Source: Sinorhizobium psoraleae (lineage in GTDB: Bacteria > Pseudomonadota > Alphaproteobacteria > Rhizobiales > Rhizobiaceae). Taken from it: 64,000 nt of DNA. The translations under genes were made by a program, and so were the position numbers. The stretch lies in NCBI RefSeq assembly GCF_013283645.1, contig NZ_JABEKV010000006.1, forward strand, positions 62,001-126,000, given 5' to 3'. The notes beneath the pieces were generated by a model that made no database searches, was not told the origin of the DNA, and was given only the letters and a program-made list of their open reading frames with translations. Shown one piece after another: positions 9,012-17,298 of this stretch. Positions within the stretch are counted from its first letter, which is position 1. The number at the start of each line of letters is the position of its first letter.

Positions 9012-9794
9012 TCACACGAACGACACGCCGATGGAGCCAACAGGGCCATAGTCGGCCTGAATGACATCACCTTTCGCGATATCGACAGGACGCGTGAAGG
9101 AGCCGGCCAGGACTATTTGTCCCTTCTTCAGGCCACCGCCCACAGCATGAAGCTTGTTGACCAGCCACGCGATGCCGGCTGCCGGATGTCCCATGATCGC
9201 CGCCGACACGCCCGACTCCTCGATGATGCCGTTCTTGGAAAGAGTCGCTCCGACCCAACGGATATCAATGTCCATCGGGCGAATTATACGCCCGCCAACG
9301 ACGAGGGCACCGAAAGCTGCGTTGTCCGCAATGGTGTCGGTGATCGCTCGAGGGACTTCGGTCCGGTAGTCGATAATCTCGAGCGCCGGGACAACGAACT
9401 CGGTCGCACGCATGACATCATATATCCTGGTGCCGGGCCCGACGAGATCCTCACCCATAACAAAGGCCAGCTCGACCTCGAGGCGCGGCTTGATAAACAA
9501 GTCAGCCCTGATCTGCGCTCCGTCGTTGTAAAGCGCATCATCAAGAATGCAGCCGTAGTCCGGCTCCGTCATCTTCGAAGCCATCTGCATTGCGCGTGAC
9601 GTCAGGCCAATCTTATGCCCGACGATCCGTGCGCCCTTGGCTACCCTCGCCTCCGCCCACAAAGCCTGAATTCGGTAGGCGTCCTCGAGTTCGAGGTTCG
9701 GGTAGGTCTCGCTAGGTTGTACGATCGGCTTGCGCTCGATTTGAGCTTTGAGCAGCGCGTCTGCCGCGGCCCGGCGTTCTTCTTCGGTGATCAT
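9012..9794 (-). CDS. hpaH: 2-oxo-hepta-3-ene-1,7-dioate hydratase-like
   Basis: Hydratase of 260 aa of the fumarylacetoacetase-like MhpD/HpaH group. It adds water to a 2-hydroxy-alkadienoate so that the product can be cleaved by the next enzyme, HpaI. Family signatures include GHKIGLTSRAMQ near residues 57-68, the metal-binding PRLEVELAFVMGEDL stretch with its acidic residues, and PALEIIDYR near 136-144. The cytoplasmic product should assemble as a multimer with Mg or Mn. The gene lies 24 bases downstream of the ring-cleavage dioxygenase gene in the same operon. Confidence 0.88.
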   Translation of the reverse strand: MITEEERRAAADALLKAQIERKPIVQPSETYPNLELEDAYRIQALWAEARVAKGARIVGHKIGLTSRAMQMASKMTEPDYGCILDDALYNDGAQIRADLFIKPRLEVELAFVMGEDLVGPGTRIYDVMRATEFVVPALEIIDYRTEVPRAITDTIADNAAFGALVVGGRIIRPMDIDIRWVGATLSKNGIIEESGVSAAIMGHPAAGIAWLVNKLHAVGGGLKKGQIVLAGSFTRPVDIAKGDVIQADYGPVGSIGVSFV

Positions 9795-9818
9795 ATCGTT
9801 TGCTCTGCTGATCGTGAT

Positions 9819-10712
9819 TTATTTGATCGGGGAACGCGGCAAAACGGCTTCGCCGGGCTCCATGACATAGGTGTAGTCGAGCGAGAACCACGGACCAGGA
9901 ATATCCGCTTCGGTCGGATGGGACTCCTCATGACGAATGAAGTCGCCGGTCAGCGCTGCCGTGACACCGAACTGAACATCGGAGTCGATGTTCGGGTCGC
10001 TGGGGTCGAAGACCTGGGAAATCAGCGTCTTGTATCCATGCTTGAAGATCAGTGCATGCAGGTGCGCTGGTCGGTACGGATGGCGTCCCTGAGCTTTGAG
10101 CAGGCGTCCGACCACGCCATCGACCGGTATCGGATACCCGACCATCTTGACGGTCCTGAACCAGAACCGACCTTGCTCGTCGGTCATGAATTTGCCGCGC
10201 AAGTTCATCTCGGCCTGGTCCGGGTCCTGGTTTTCATAAAGACCGACGGGAGATGCATGCCACACATCCACTTCGGCGCCGGCAATTGGCTTACCGTCGC
10301 GGTCAACGACTTTGGCATGCACGAACAAGGGAGTGCCCGGCGTCTCGGATCGGATGATCGATCCGCCATTTTCGACTCGCGGAGAGTTGAGGCGCCAGAA
10401 TGGACCCAACAGCGACTGGGAGGTCTCAGTCTGTCCGCTGTCGCCGTTGTTCAGCAGACAGACAAGTGAAGACACGCCAAGAGAACCGGCCATCAGCACA
10501 AACTCGTTGTGGTGATCAGTATGCAGCTTCCCGATCTCATTCAGCATGGCTGTCGCCTCCCGAAACTCGACCTCCGTCAGTCGAACCTCGCGCACGAAGG
10601 CATGAAGATGCTTGACCATCGCCACGAGGATTTGTCGCAGGCGGGGGTCTTCAGTGCGATTCATCACAGCGAGGACGGCTGGCGTCAGATCGCTTTCAGT
10701 TTTGATCACCAT
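9819..10712 (-). CDS. Intradiol ring-cleavage dioxygenase, hydroxyquinol/catechol 1,2-dioxygenase type
   Basis: Non-haem Fe(III) dioxygenase of 297 aa that opens catechol-type rings between the hydroxyls. The N-terminal catechol dioxygenase dimerisation domain covers roughly residues 10-95. The four iron ligands are present: Tyr159 (PVGLYEN), Tyr193 (GYPIPVDG), His217 and His219 (RPAHLHALI). The ATG at 10712 is chosen over 10745 because GGAGGT sits 7 bases upstream of it. First gene of a four-gene operon divergent from a GntR regulator. It is odd that an intradiol enzyme sits with HpaH/HpaI, which normally process extradiol products. Confidence 0.9.
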   Translation of the reverse strand: MVIKTESDLTPAVLAVMNRTEDPRLRQILVAMVKHLHAFVREVRLTEVEFREATAMLNEIGKLHTDHHNEFVLMAGSLGVSSLVCLLNNGDSGQTETSQSLLGPFWRLNSPRVENGGSIIRSETPGTPLFVHAKVVDRDGKPIAGAEVDVWHASPVGLYENQDPDQAEMNLRGKFMTDEQGRFWFRTVKMVGYPIPVDGVVGRLLKAQGRHPYRPAHLHALIFKHGYKTLISQVFDPSDPNIDSDVQFGVTAALTGDFIRHEESHPTEADIPGPWFSLDYTYVMEPGEAVLPRSPIK

Positions 10713-10731
10713 GTGGGCTACCTCCCGATTT

Positions 10732-10764
10732 CCCCGACTATCCAAATAATCGATTATCTGTCAA
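10732..10764 (-). promoter_or_regulatory. Promoter with palindromic operator for the dioxygenase operon
   Basis: Reading the minus strand, TTGACA (10759-10764) is followed by the perfect palindrome ATAATCGATTAT (10746-10757) and a GATAGT-like -10 about 16 bases after the -35. The palindrome would sit between the two promoter boxes, a classical repressor position. Its near copy lies upstream of the divergent GntR gene. Confidence 0.6.
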
Positions 10765-10899
10765 GGCCGCCGTACATTCTCGCGGCGCCAATAAGCCGAA
10801 GGAAACAGGAGGTCGGCATACAACCCGTTGAATAAATTGCATATCGTCGGCGAAGAGGAATCTGAGGCTTAACTTTGTGCAGATTCGAGCGCTCTCAAG

Positions 10900-10930
10900 T
10901 TGACACGAATAATCGTTTATTGTATCGATC
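10900..10930 (+). promoter_or_regulatory. Promoter with palindromic operator for the GntR-led operon
   Basis: TTGACA at 10900-10905 is followed by ATAATCGTTTAT at 10909-10920 and a TATCGA-type -10 about 17 bases after the -35. The 12-mer matches the divergent operator at 11 of 12 positions. The GntR protein encoded 36 bases downstream is the natural candidate to bind both sites. Confidence 0.6.
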
Positions 10931-10965
10931 ATCGACAATTAGTTCGGGGAGCTTTGGGAGGAACA

Positions 10966-11703
10966 ATGGTACCGGATGACGACGGCGCATTTGCTCCGAC
11001 GACAGAAGATGCTCCGTCGTCTTCTGGCTTTCTTGACGACGGCAAAAACACAATTGGGAGCCAGCTTGCATCCCGTCTTCGTGAGGCGATCATCTCCGGT
11101 GAGCTTCAGGCCGGCAGCAAGATCAATCTCGACAAGGCGCGCAAAACGTTCAACGTAAGCCTCAGTCCGCTGCGTGAAGGGTTGGCGCGGCTGATATCGG
11201 ACGGCCTGGTGGAGTTCGAGGACAATCGCGGATACCGCGTTTCATCAATTTCCTTGGCCAATCTGGAAGAGGTCACCACCCTGCGCGAAGAGTTTGAAGT
11301 CTTTGCGCTTCGCGAGTCCATGCGGCTCGGCGATGTGGAGTGGGAGGGCAACGTCATGCGCGCGCTGCATCGCCTTAACCGCACCGAGCGTGACGCGGCT
11401 CGGCCAGAGACACTGGAGCGCTGGGAAGAGCTCCACCGCGAATTTCATCTGACACTCATATCTGGCTGCGGGAAGCCGATCCTGCTCCATTTCTGCAGAT
11501 TGCTTCTTAATCTCAACGACCGTTATCGCCGGGTGTTTCTGACCCGCACGTCGGGTGACCGCAACGTCAGCCAGGAGCACAGTGAGATTGCTCAGGGAGC
11601 CGTCGCGCGGGATCTGGACTATTCGTGCGACATGTTGCGTCAGCATATCCACCGCACGGGAACCAATCTGCGCAATCACCTCGCGACAAAGGGGATCTTG
11701 TGA
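10966..11703 (+). CDS. GntR-family transcriptional regulator, FCD (FadR) subgroup
   Basis: Regulator of 245 aa. The winged helix covers about residues 28-95, with SRLREAIISGELQAGSKINL and the SLSPLREGLARLISDGLVEF recognition region. An all-helical FCD effector domain fills the C-terminal two thirds, with its metal-binding His residues suggested by ELHREFHLTLI and MLRQHIHRTG. The ATG at 10966 is preferred over 10900 because GGGAGG lies 4-5 bases upstream of it. It heads a ten-gene operon and faces the dioxygenase operon, with matching palindromes in both promoters, so autoregulation and local repression are likely. Confidence 0.9.
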   Translation: MVPDDDGAFAPTTEDAPSSSGFLDDGKNTIGSQLASRLREAIISGELQAGSKINLDKARKTFNVSLSPLREGLARLISDGLVEFEDNRGYRVSSISLANLEEVTTLREEFEVFALRESMRLGDVEWEGNVMRALHRLNRTERDAARPETLERWEELHREFHLTLISGCGKPILLHFCRLLLNLNDRYRRVFLTRTSGDRNVSQEHSEIAQGAVARDLDYSCDMLRQHIHRTGTNLRNHLATKGIL

Positions 11704-12524
11704 TGACCGTCGCGACGCCAGGACCGGGCCTTGAACTGGGCGTGGCGCATTTTTCATCCATCGCGCTGCCGCCCAAGGAATTCGCCGTGATAGCTGCTCG
11801 GGCGGGTTTTGCGTCGATAGGCCTGCGTCTGCACCCCGCCTTTCCCGGAGCCCCTTTCTACGAGTTGCCGGTGGGCAGCCAGAGTGCCCAGGAGTTCAAG
11901 ACAATTGCCGATGGCGAAGGCGTCAAGGCGTTCGATATCGAGTTCTTCGTGATCGACGAGAACTTCGTTGCGGCCTCCCACGAGGCGACCGTGGCAGCCG
12001 CTGCGAACATAGGGGCGCGCCGGCTGAGTGTTTGCGGCGATGATCGAGACGGCGGCCGTCTTGCCACAAACCTTTCTGAGTTTTGCGCCCTCGCGGCGCG
12101 ATACGGCATGTCAGTCGACATCGAAAACATGGGCTGGCGGACGGTAAGAACCTTTCGCGACAGCGTAGCGGTCGTGAATTCCTGTGGAGCAGAGAACGCC
12201 GGTGCCCTCGTTGACGGGATTCACTTCTTTCGAAACGGAGCCTCGATCGACGAGCTTCGCGCAAATGCAGGGAAGGTAAAACACGTCCAGCTTTGCGACG
12301 TCCGCGGGCCCGCTCCCAAAACATCGGACGCAATGATCGCCGAGGCGAGAAGCGGCAGGCTCGCTCCTGGAGAAGGCGAATTGCCATTGAAGGACCTCTG
12401 GGCAGCAACCGAATACGGCGCTGCTATCTCGGTTGAAGTGCCACTCGTCGGGCCGGTGGACCCGGAGGCACATCTAAAACATCTGCATGACAGCGCACTG
12501 GGGATTTTGAAACCGGATCATTGA
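11703..12524 (+). CDS. Xylose-isomerase-like TIM-barrel protein (sugar phosphate isomerase/epimerase family)
   Basis: Protein of 273 aa of the AP-endonuclease-2 / sugar isomerase TIM-barrel superfamily. Barrel strands carry the usual metal-ligand places: DIENMGW (Glu near 140), ALVDGIHFF (Asp near 175), KHVQLCDVRG (His near 200) and ISVEVP (Glu near 246). Members include hydroxypyruvate isomerases, inosose dehydratases and 3-dehydroshikimate dehydratases. With AroE and AroQ in the same operon, the last is attractive, because it would deliver protocatechuate. This is inference. The ATG overlaps the regulator stop (TGATG). Confidence 0.8.
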   Translation: MTVATPGPGLELGVAHFSSIALPPKEFAVIAARAGFASIGLRLHPAFPGAPFYELPVGSQSAQEFKTIADGEGVKAFDIEFFVIDENFVAASHEATVAAAANIGARRLSVCGDDRDGGRLATNLSEFCALAARYGMSVDIENMGWRTVRTFRDSVAVVNSCGAENAGALVDGIHFFRNGASIDELRANAGKVKHVQLCDVRGPAPKTSDAMIAEARSGRLAPGEGELPLKDLWAATEYGAAISVEVPLVGPVDPEAHLKHLHDSALGILKPDH

Positions 12525-12570
12525 TCCGGCGCCGACGCGGCGTAAGCCGGTCGGAGGGAGGAAGTCTTAC

Positions 12571-13239
12571 ATGACTTATACGTTCGATTTCGGTGCGGTC
12601 CTCGACCGCGCCCCGGAATTGCTATGGGGTTCGCTTGGAACGCTTGGCCTTGCGTTGGCCGGGATGCTCCTCGCACTCGTCATCGGAATCCTGGGCGTTG
12701 TTGCAAGGACTTCCAAGAGCGAGATCACGCGCACTCCCGTGATCGTCTTCGTCGAGGTCGTGCGTAATACGCCATTCCTGGTGCAGATCTTCTTCATATA
12801 TTTTGCCCTTCCTCTCATGGGCATACGCCTCAATCCGACCGTTACGGCGATCATTGCCCTCGGCATCAATGGTGGGGCGTACGCAATCGAGATCATCCGA
12901 GGCGGGGTCGAGAGCGTGTCGCGCGGCCAGATCGAGGCCGGTTTCGCACTTGGACTGCACAAGGCGGACGTCTTCCGGCTCATCGTGCTCAAGCCGGCAC
13001 TGCGGGCGATTTATCCCTCGCTCACAAGCCAGTTCATCATGCTGACACTGACAACGTCTGTCTGCACGTCAATCGCCGCCTACGAACTGACCTCGGCCGC
13101 TCAGCGCATTGAGTCTGACACCTTCCGCAGCTTCGAAGTCTATTTCACGGTGACCGCTGTCTACCTGGTTATCTCGACCCTGATGATGGGCCTCTTTGCC
13201 CTCATTTCTCGCCACTACTTCAACTACCCGACGCGATAG
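12571..13239 (+). CDS. Amino-acid-type ABC transporter permease (HisM/GlnP family)
   Basis: Permease of 222 aa with about five membrane segments and the family loop QIEAGFALGLHKADVFRLIV near residues 130-150. PAT-family signatures include EVVRNTPFLVQIFFIYFALP. GGAGGGAGG precedes the ATG. It pairs with the next permease, the binding protein and the ATPase to form a complete polar amino acid type importer. In this catabolic operon the cargo may instead be an organic or hydroaromatic acid. Confidence 0.93.
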   Translation: MTYTFDFGAVLDRAPELLWGSLGTLGLALAGMLLALVIGILGVVARTSKSEITRTPVIVFVEVVRNTPFLVQIFFIYFALPLMGIRLNPTVTAIIALGINGGAYAIEIIRGGVESVSRGQIEAGFALGLHKADVFRLIVLKPALRAIYPSLTSQFIMLTLTTSVCTSIAAYELTSAAQRIESDTFRSFEVYFTVTAVYLVISTLMMGLFALISRHYFNYPTR

Positions 13240-13248
13240 GAGGCAGCC

Positions 13249-13899
13249 ATGGGTCCCATCGGCGAAAATGAATTCTTCTTTTTGATGCAGGGTTTGAAGT
13301 GGACCGTGCTGCTCGCGATCGTGGGCTTTATCGGTGGAGGGATATTCGGAATCCTGATCGCGCTGCTGCGCACCTCGAAGAAGAAGGTCGCCCGGACGAT
13401 CACCGCAGGGTATATCGGCGTCTTCCAGGGCACGCCCCTTCTGATGCAGCTCTTCGTTGTCTATTACGGCGTTGCGCTGGTGGGCGTCGAGGTCAACGCG
13501 TGGATCGCGGTCGCAATCGCCTTCACGCTCCATGCCAGTGCTTTCCTGGGCGAAATCTGGCGCGGCTCCATCGAGGCTGTGCCGAAGGGCCAGACGGAAG
13601 CCGCCAGCGCCCTCGGTCTGCATTATGTCTCGCGGATGAAAGACGTCATCCTGCCGCAGGCCCTGAAAATCTCGATGCCGGCCACGATCGGCTTCCTTGT
13701 CCAGCTCATCAAGGGCACGTCGCTGGCAGCAATTGTCGGCTTCATTGAACTCACTCGCGCCGGTCAGATCATTTCAAACCAGACCTATCGTCCGCTGCTC
13801 GTCTTCGGGATCGTCGGCGCAATCTACTTCATCATTTGCTGGCCGCTCTCCCATGCCGGAAGTGGCCTCGAAAAACGGATGGCGAAAGCTGCCCGCTAA
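13249..13899 (+). CDS. Amino-acid-type ABC transporter permease, second subunit
   Basis: Permease of 216 aa, homologous to the previous one and presumably its heterodimer partner. It shows the GVFQGTPLLMQLFVVYYG entry motif and the coupling loop PKGQTEAASALGLHYVSRMK near 115-134, ending with VILPQALKISMPATIG. An AGGAGG Shine-Dalgarno sequence lies just before the ATG at 13249. The gap from the upstream permease is 9 bases and to the binding protein gene 41 bases. Confidence 0.93.
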   Translation: MGPIGENEFFFLMQGLKWTVLLAIVGFIGGGIFGILIALLRTSKKKVARTITAGYIGVFQGTPLLMQLFVVYYGVALVGVEVNAWIAVAIAFTLHASAFLGEIWRGSIEAVPKGQTEAASALGLHYVSRMKDVILPQALKISMPATIGFLVQLIKGTSLAAIVGFIELTRAGQIISNQTYRPLLVFGIVGAIYFIICWPLSHAGSGLEKRMAKAAR

Positions 13900-13940
13900 C
13901 CGCTTCGCTCGAAGCAAAACTCTTGAGGAGGAGAATAAGC

Positions 13941-14765
13941 ATGCATAACAATCGTCGGAATTTTCTCGGGCTTGCACTGGCAACCGTTGCCTTCGCAACC
14001 GTTGGCGCTGCCACCGCCTCTGCGGCAACTGTGGAGGAAATCAAGGCCAAGGGCACGCTTGTGGTCGGCATCCAGGGCGACAATGCGCCATGGGGGTTCG
14101 TCAACACAAGCGGCGTGCAGGACGGCTTCGACGCTGACGTCGCCAACCTTTTTGCCAAGGAATTGGGCGTGAAGGTTCAATTCCAGCCGCTCGCCGTTGC
14201 CAACCGAATTCCGGCGCTTACGACCGGCAAAGTTGACATCCTGTTCGCAACGATGGCGATGACGGAAGAACGCGCGAAATCAATTCAATACAGCAAGCCC
14301 TACGCCGCCAACACGATTTCGCTTTATGCCGCGAAGTCCGACACGGTTACGAAGCCTGAAGAAGTTGCGGGATGGGAGATCGCCGTTCCGAAGTCCAGTT
14401 CGCAGGATAAGGCAGTAACGGACGCCGTCGGAGCCACCGCAACGGTCCGCCGCTTTGATGACGACGCCGCTACCATCCAGGCTCTCATCTCCGGCCAGGT
14501 AAAGGCGGTTGGCGGCAACCAGTTCTATGGTCAGCGTCTGGATGCGGCGAGTCCCGGCACCTATGAGCGCAAGATTGACTTTCTGACGACCTACAACGGC
14601 GTCGGGACCCGTCTCGGCGAGAAGGACTGGAACGAAGCCGTCAACGCCTTCCTCGACAAGATCAAGGCCAATGGTGAGCTTGCCGCCATCACGAAGAAGT
14701 GGATGGCGATCGATCTGCCGCAGTTCCCGGAATCCATTCCGAACATCCCGTTCACCGTCAATTAA
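13941..14765 (+). CDS. Amino-acid-type ABC transporter substrate-binding protein
   Basis: Periplasmic binding protein family 3, 274 aa. It has a signal peptide [18 protein letters not shown], cleaved near ATASA-A at about residue 28. The mature part begins with the family pattern [17 protein letters not shown] and contains [20 protein letters not shown]. An earlier ATG in frame at 13836 overlaps the permease gene. The ATG at 13941 is used because GAGGAGGAG precedes it and it opens the signal peptide. In the standard fold an Arg and an Asp bind an amino-acid head group; Asp is apparent in KVDILF, but the ligand is not predictable. Confidence 0.92.
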   Translation: MHNNRRNFLGLALATVAFATVGAATASAATVEEIKAKGTLVVGIQGDNAPWGFVNTSGVQDGFDADVANLFAKELGVKVQFQPLAVANRIPALTTGKVDILFATMAMTEERAKSIQYSKPYAANTISLYAAKSDTVTKPEEVAGWEIAVPKSSSQDKAVTDAVGATATVRRFDDDAATIQALISGQVKAVGGNQFYGQRLDAASPGTYERKIDFLTTYNGVGTRLGEKDWNEAVNAFLDKIKANGELAAITKKWMAIDLPQFPESIPNIPFTVN

Positions 14766-14784
14766 AGCCCAAATGGAGGGTTCC

Positions 14785-15546
14785 GTGCTCAATTCCGCAA
14801 ACCATCAACCGACGCTGATTTCCCTTGAGGACGTGCAGAAGTGGTACGGCGCTTTCCATGCCTTGAAATCCATCAGTCTGTCGGTCCGCAAAGGCGAAAA
14901 AATCGTCCTCTGCGGGCCGTCAGGCTCCGGGAAATCGACGTTAATCCGCTGCATCAATGCCCTCGAAACGATCGAGGAAGGCAAGATCGTCGTCGAGGGT
15001 CAGGTACTGGACGGAAGCACCAAATCCGTCGATGCGATACGTCGCGAAGTGGGAATGGTCTTCCAGAGCTTCAATCTGTTCCCCCACATGACCGTACTTC
15101 AGAACTGTACGCTCGCCCCGATGCGTGTTCGAGGCACAAGCCGGACTGACGCAGAGCGACTGGCTCGAGAATATCTCGAGCGCGTTCGAATCCTTGATCA
15201 GGCGGAAAAGTATCCTGCGCAGCTATCCGGCGGACAACAACAACGCGTTGCCATCGCTCGCGCGCTCTGCATGGAGCCGAAGGTCATGCTCTTCGACGAA
15301 CCAACCTCTGCCCTCGACCCCGAAATGGTGAAGGAAGTGCTCGACACCATGATCGGGCTCGCCCGTGACGGCATGACGATGATCTGTGTCACGCACGAAA
15401 TGGGGTTTGCCCGTCAGGTCGCTGATCGCGTCATCTTCATGGCTTCCGGAGAAATCGTCGAAGAGGCCGAACCGGAGGTCTTCTTCAAGTCTCCCAAGCA
15501 CCAACGCACGAAAACCTTCCTCGGCGAAATCCTGGCCCACCACTGA
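14785..15546 (+). CDS. Amino-acid-type ABC transporter ATP-binding protein (GlnQ family)
   Basis: ATPase of 253 aa. Walker [10 protein letters not shown] is near residues 45-53, the signature [15 protein letters not shown] near 149-163, Walker [14 protein letters not shown] near 168-180, and the switch His in [14 protein letters not shown] at 14785 is chosen because GGAGG lies 5 bases upstream; ATG at 14773 is in frame but has no ribosome binding site. It completes the importer whose other subunits lie immediately upstream. Confidence 0.93.
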   Translation: MLNSANHQPTLISLEDVQKWYGAFHALKSISLSVRKGEKIVLCGPSGSGKSTLIRCINALETIEEGKIVVEGQVLDGSTKSVDAIRREVGMVFQSFNLFPHMTVLQNCTLAPMRVRGTSRTDAERLAREYLERVRILDQAEKYPAQLSGGQQQRVAIARALCMEPKVMLFDEPTSALDPEMVKEVLDTMIGLARDGMTMICVTHEMGFARQVADRVIFMASGEIVEEAEPEVFFKSPKHQRTKTFLGEILAHH

Positions 15547-15558
15547 CCTCCGAAAGCG

Positions 15559-16425
15559 ATGCCCATGCACGACAAGAAATTCCTCGTGGGACTGATCGGT
15601 GCCGACATTCAAATGTCAAAGTCCCCGGCGCTCCACGAAACGGAGGCTCGACATCAGGGCCTCGATTACCGCTACGAGCTTTTCGACCTGGCCGAGCGAG
15701 GCCTTCCCGCCTCGGCGCTGCCGGACCTCCTCGACGAGGAATCGCGGCGCGGTTTTGCCGGGAGCAACATTACACATCCGTGCAAGCAGTCGGTGATCGC
15801 CCACCTCAGTCGCCTTTCCGAGGATGCGGAGATACTCGGTGCGGTCAACACCGTGGTCTTTCGTGACGGCGAGAGGATCGGCCACAACACTGATTGGTAC
15901 GGTTTCTACGAGAATTTCCAGCGCGGCCTTCCGCACGTCGCGAAGTCGCATGCCGTCCTGCTTGGCGCCGGCGGCGCCGGTGTCGCCGTGGCGCATGCCG
16001 CAATCAAGCTCGGTATTGAGAGATTATCGATCTTCGACCAGGATTCGAAACGGGCAGAAACCTTGGCTGGGCAGTTGAACGATCGGTTCTCAAGGGATTG
16101 TGCTCGTGCCACAACGGATGTCGGCAGCGCCCTGCGCTCCGCCGACGGCCTCATCCACGCGACGCCGACGGGCATGAAGAGCCATCCTGGTTTGCCGATC
16201 GACGCGGAATGGCTTCTGCCACGGCATTGGGCCGCCGACATCGTCTATATGCCGCTCGTCACAGAGCTCCTTGCTCTCGCCGAAAGAAAAGGCTGCCGGA
16301 CCCTTCGTGGCGGCGGCATGACCGTCTACCAGGCAGCAGCGGCTTTCGAATTGTTCACCGGGATCGCACCCGACGCAGAGCGCATGTCCCGTCACTTTAT
16401 GGACTTGTGCCGCCTGTCGGCTTGA
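15559..16425 (+). CDS. aroE: Shikimate/quinate dehydrogenase family protein (AroE-like)
   Basis: Dehydrogenase of 288 aa interconverting shikimate (or quinate) and its 3-keto form with NAD(P). Substrate-site motifs are IQMSKSPALHETEA near residues 14-27, GSNITHPCKQ near 70-79 with the catalytic Lys, and the NTDWYGF stretch with the catalytic Asp. The Rossmann loop is LGAGGAGVAVAHAAI near 134-148. Being in a catabolic operon with an importer, AroQ and ring-cleavage genes, it is more likely a degradative quinate/shikimate enzyme than the housekeeping AroE. ATG at 15565 is an alternative start. Confidence 0.88.
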   Translation: MPMHDKKFLVGLIGADIQMSKSPALHETEARHQGLDYRYELFDLAERGLPASALPDLLDEESRRGFAGSNITHPCKQSVIAHLSRLSEDAEILGAVNTVVFRDGERIGHNTDWYGFYENFQRGLPHVAKSHAVLLGAGGAGVAVAHAAIKLGIERLSIFDQDSKRAETLAGQLNDRFSRDCARATTDVGSALRSADGLIHATPTGMKSHPGLPIDAEWLLPRHWAADIVYMPLVTELLALAERKGCRTLRGGGMTVYQAAAAFELFTGIAPDAERMSRHFMDLCRLSA

Positions 16426-16439
16426 TGGGGAGATCCCAA

Positions 16440-16808
16440 ATGCCGCATATCATCATCGATTATAGCCGGGGCGCAGGCGAGCATGTAGCCATGGACCGGC
16501 TGACGCTCACCGTGCATCGCTGCGTTCGCGATGGCGGCCTGGTGAAACCTTCCGCCGTGCGCACGCTTGCGCGGGAGGCGACATACTCCTGCGTGGGCGA
16601 TGAGCATGTCGATAATCATTTCATCCAAATCATCGTGCGGATGGCACCGGGTCGTACCGCAGAGACCAAGCAGAAGCTTCTCACTGCCGTTCTCGACGCC
16701 GCGCGGGCGATCGCCGCGCCTGCTCTCGAAGCGGGAAGGCTCGGCTTGCGCGCAGATCTCTACGAGTCGGACCCTGATTTTGCCGTTCAAGCAATCGCGT
16801 TCGTCTGA
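16440..16808 (+). CDS. hpaF: 5-carboxymethyl-2-hydroxymuconate delta-isomerase-like tautomerase
   Basis: Small protein of 122 aa of the CHMI branch of the tautomerase superfamily. It begins MPHIIIDYS, which leaves a catalytic Pro1 after Met removal. It also contains the GRTAETKQKLLTAVLDAA helix segment common to CHMI enzymes. In homoprotocatechuate degradation HpaF supplies the isomer used by HpaH. The longer open frame from 16098 overlaps aroE and is not used. It lies between the shikimate dehydrogenase and AroQ genes, 14 bases after the former. Confidence 0.83.
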   Translation: MPHIIIDYSRGAGEHVAMDRLTLTVHRCVRDGGLVKPSAVRTLAREATYSCVGDEHVDNHFIQIIVRMAPGRTAETKQKLLTAVLDAARAIAAPALEAGRLGLRADLYESDPDFAVQAIAFV

Positions 16809-16841
16809 CCAGGACGACGTGCTCAAGAAGGACACTATACT

Positions 16842-17291
16842 ATGAGCCTGATCTACGTTCTCAATGGACCGAACCTCAATCTGCTTGGCAAACGCCAGCC
16901 GCACATCTACGGGCATGAAACGCTCGCAGACGTAGAGGCGGACTGCCGCAAACTGGCAGCCGAACTCGGCCATGAACTCCGCTTTCATCAGAGCAACCGG
17001 GAATACGAGATCATCGACTGGATTCATGAGGCGCGCGAGTACGGTGCGGGCATCGTCATCAATCCGGCAGCCTTTACCCATACCTCACTCGCCATCCTCG
17101 ACGCTCTGAACACATTTGAAGGGCCTGTGATCGAGATCCACATTTCCAACGTGCACAAGCGCGAAAGCTTCCGACACCATTCGTTCGTTTCGCACCGCGC
17201 GGACGGCGTGATCTGCGGCCTTGGAACAGAAGGATACCAGCTTGGCATCCGGCGCGCGGCGACAATGATCAAGGCGGCGAGCAAGGGCTGA
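16842..17291 (+). CDS. aroQ: 3-dehydroquinate dehydratase type II
   Basis: AroQ of 149 aa, the usual length for the dodecameric type II enzyme that dehydrates 3-dehydroquinate to 3-dehydroshikimate. Motifs include [18 protein letters not shown] near residues 6-23 with the catalytic Tyr, [33 protein letters not shown] near 74-89, and [20 protein letters not shown] with the catalytic His. In this setting it probably serves quinate catabolism together with the AroE-like gene. It nearly abuts the next oxidoreductase gene. Confidence 0.94.
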   Translation: MSLIYVLNGPNLNLLGKRQPHIYGHETLADVEADCRKLAAELGHELRFHQSNREYEIIDWIHEAREYGAGIVINPAAFTHTSLAILDALNTFEGPVIEIHISNVHKRESFRHHSFVSHRADGVICGLGTEGYQLGIRRAATMIKAASKG

Positions 17292-17298
17292 GGTGACC

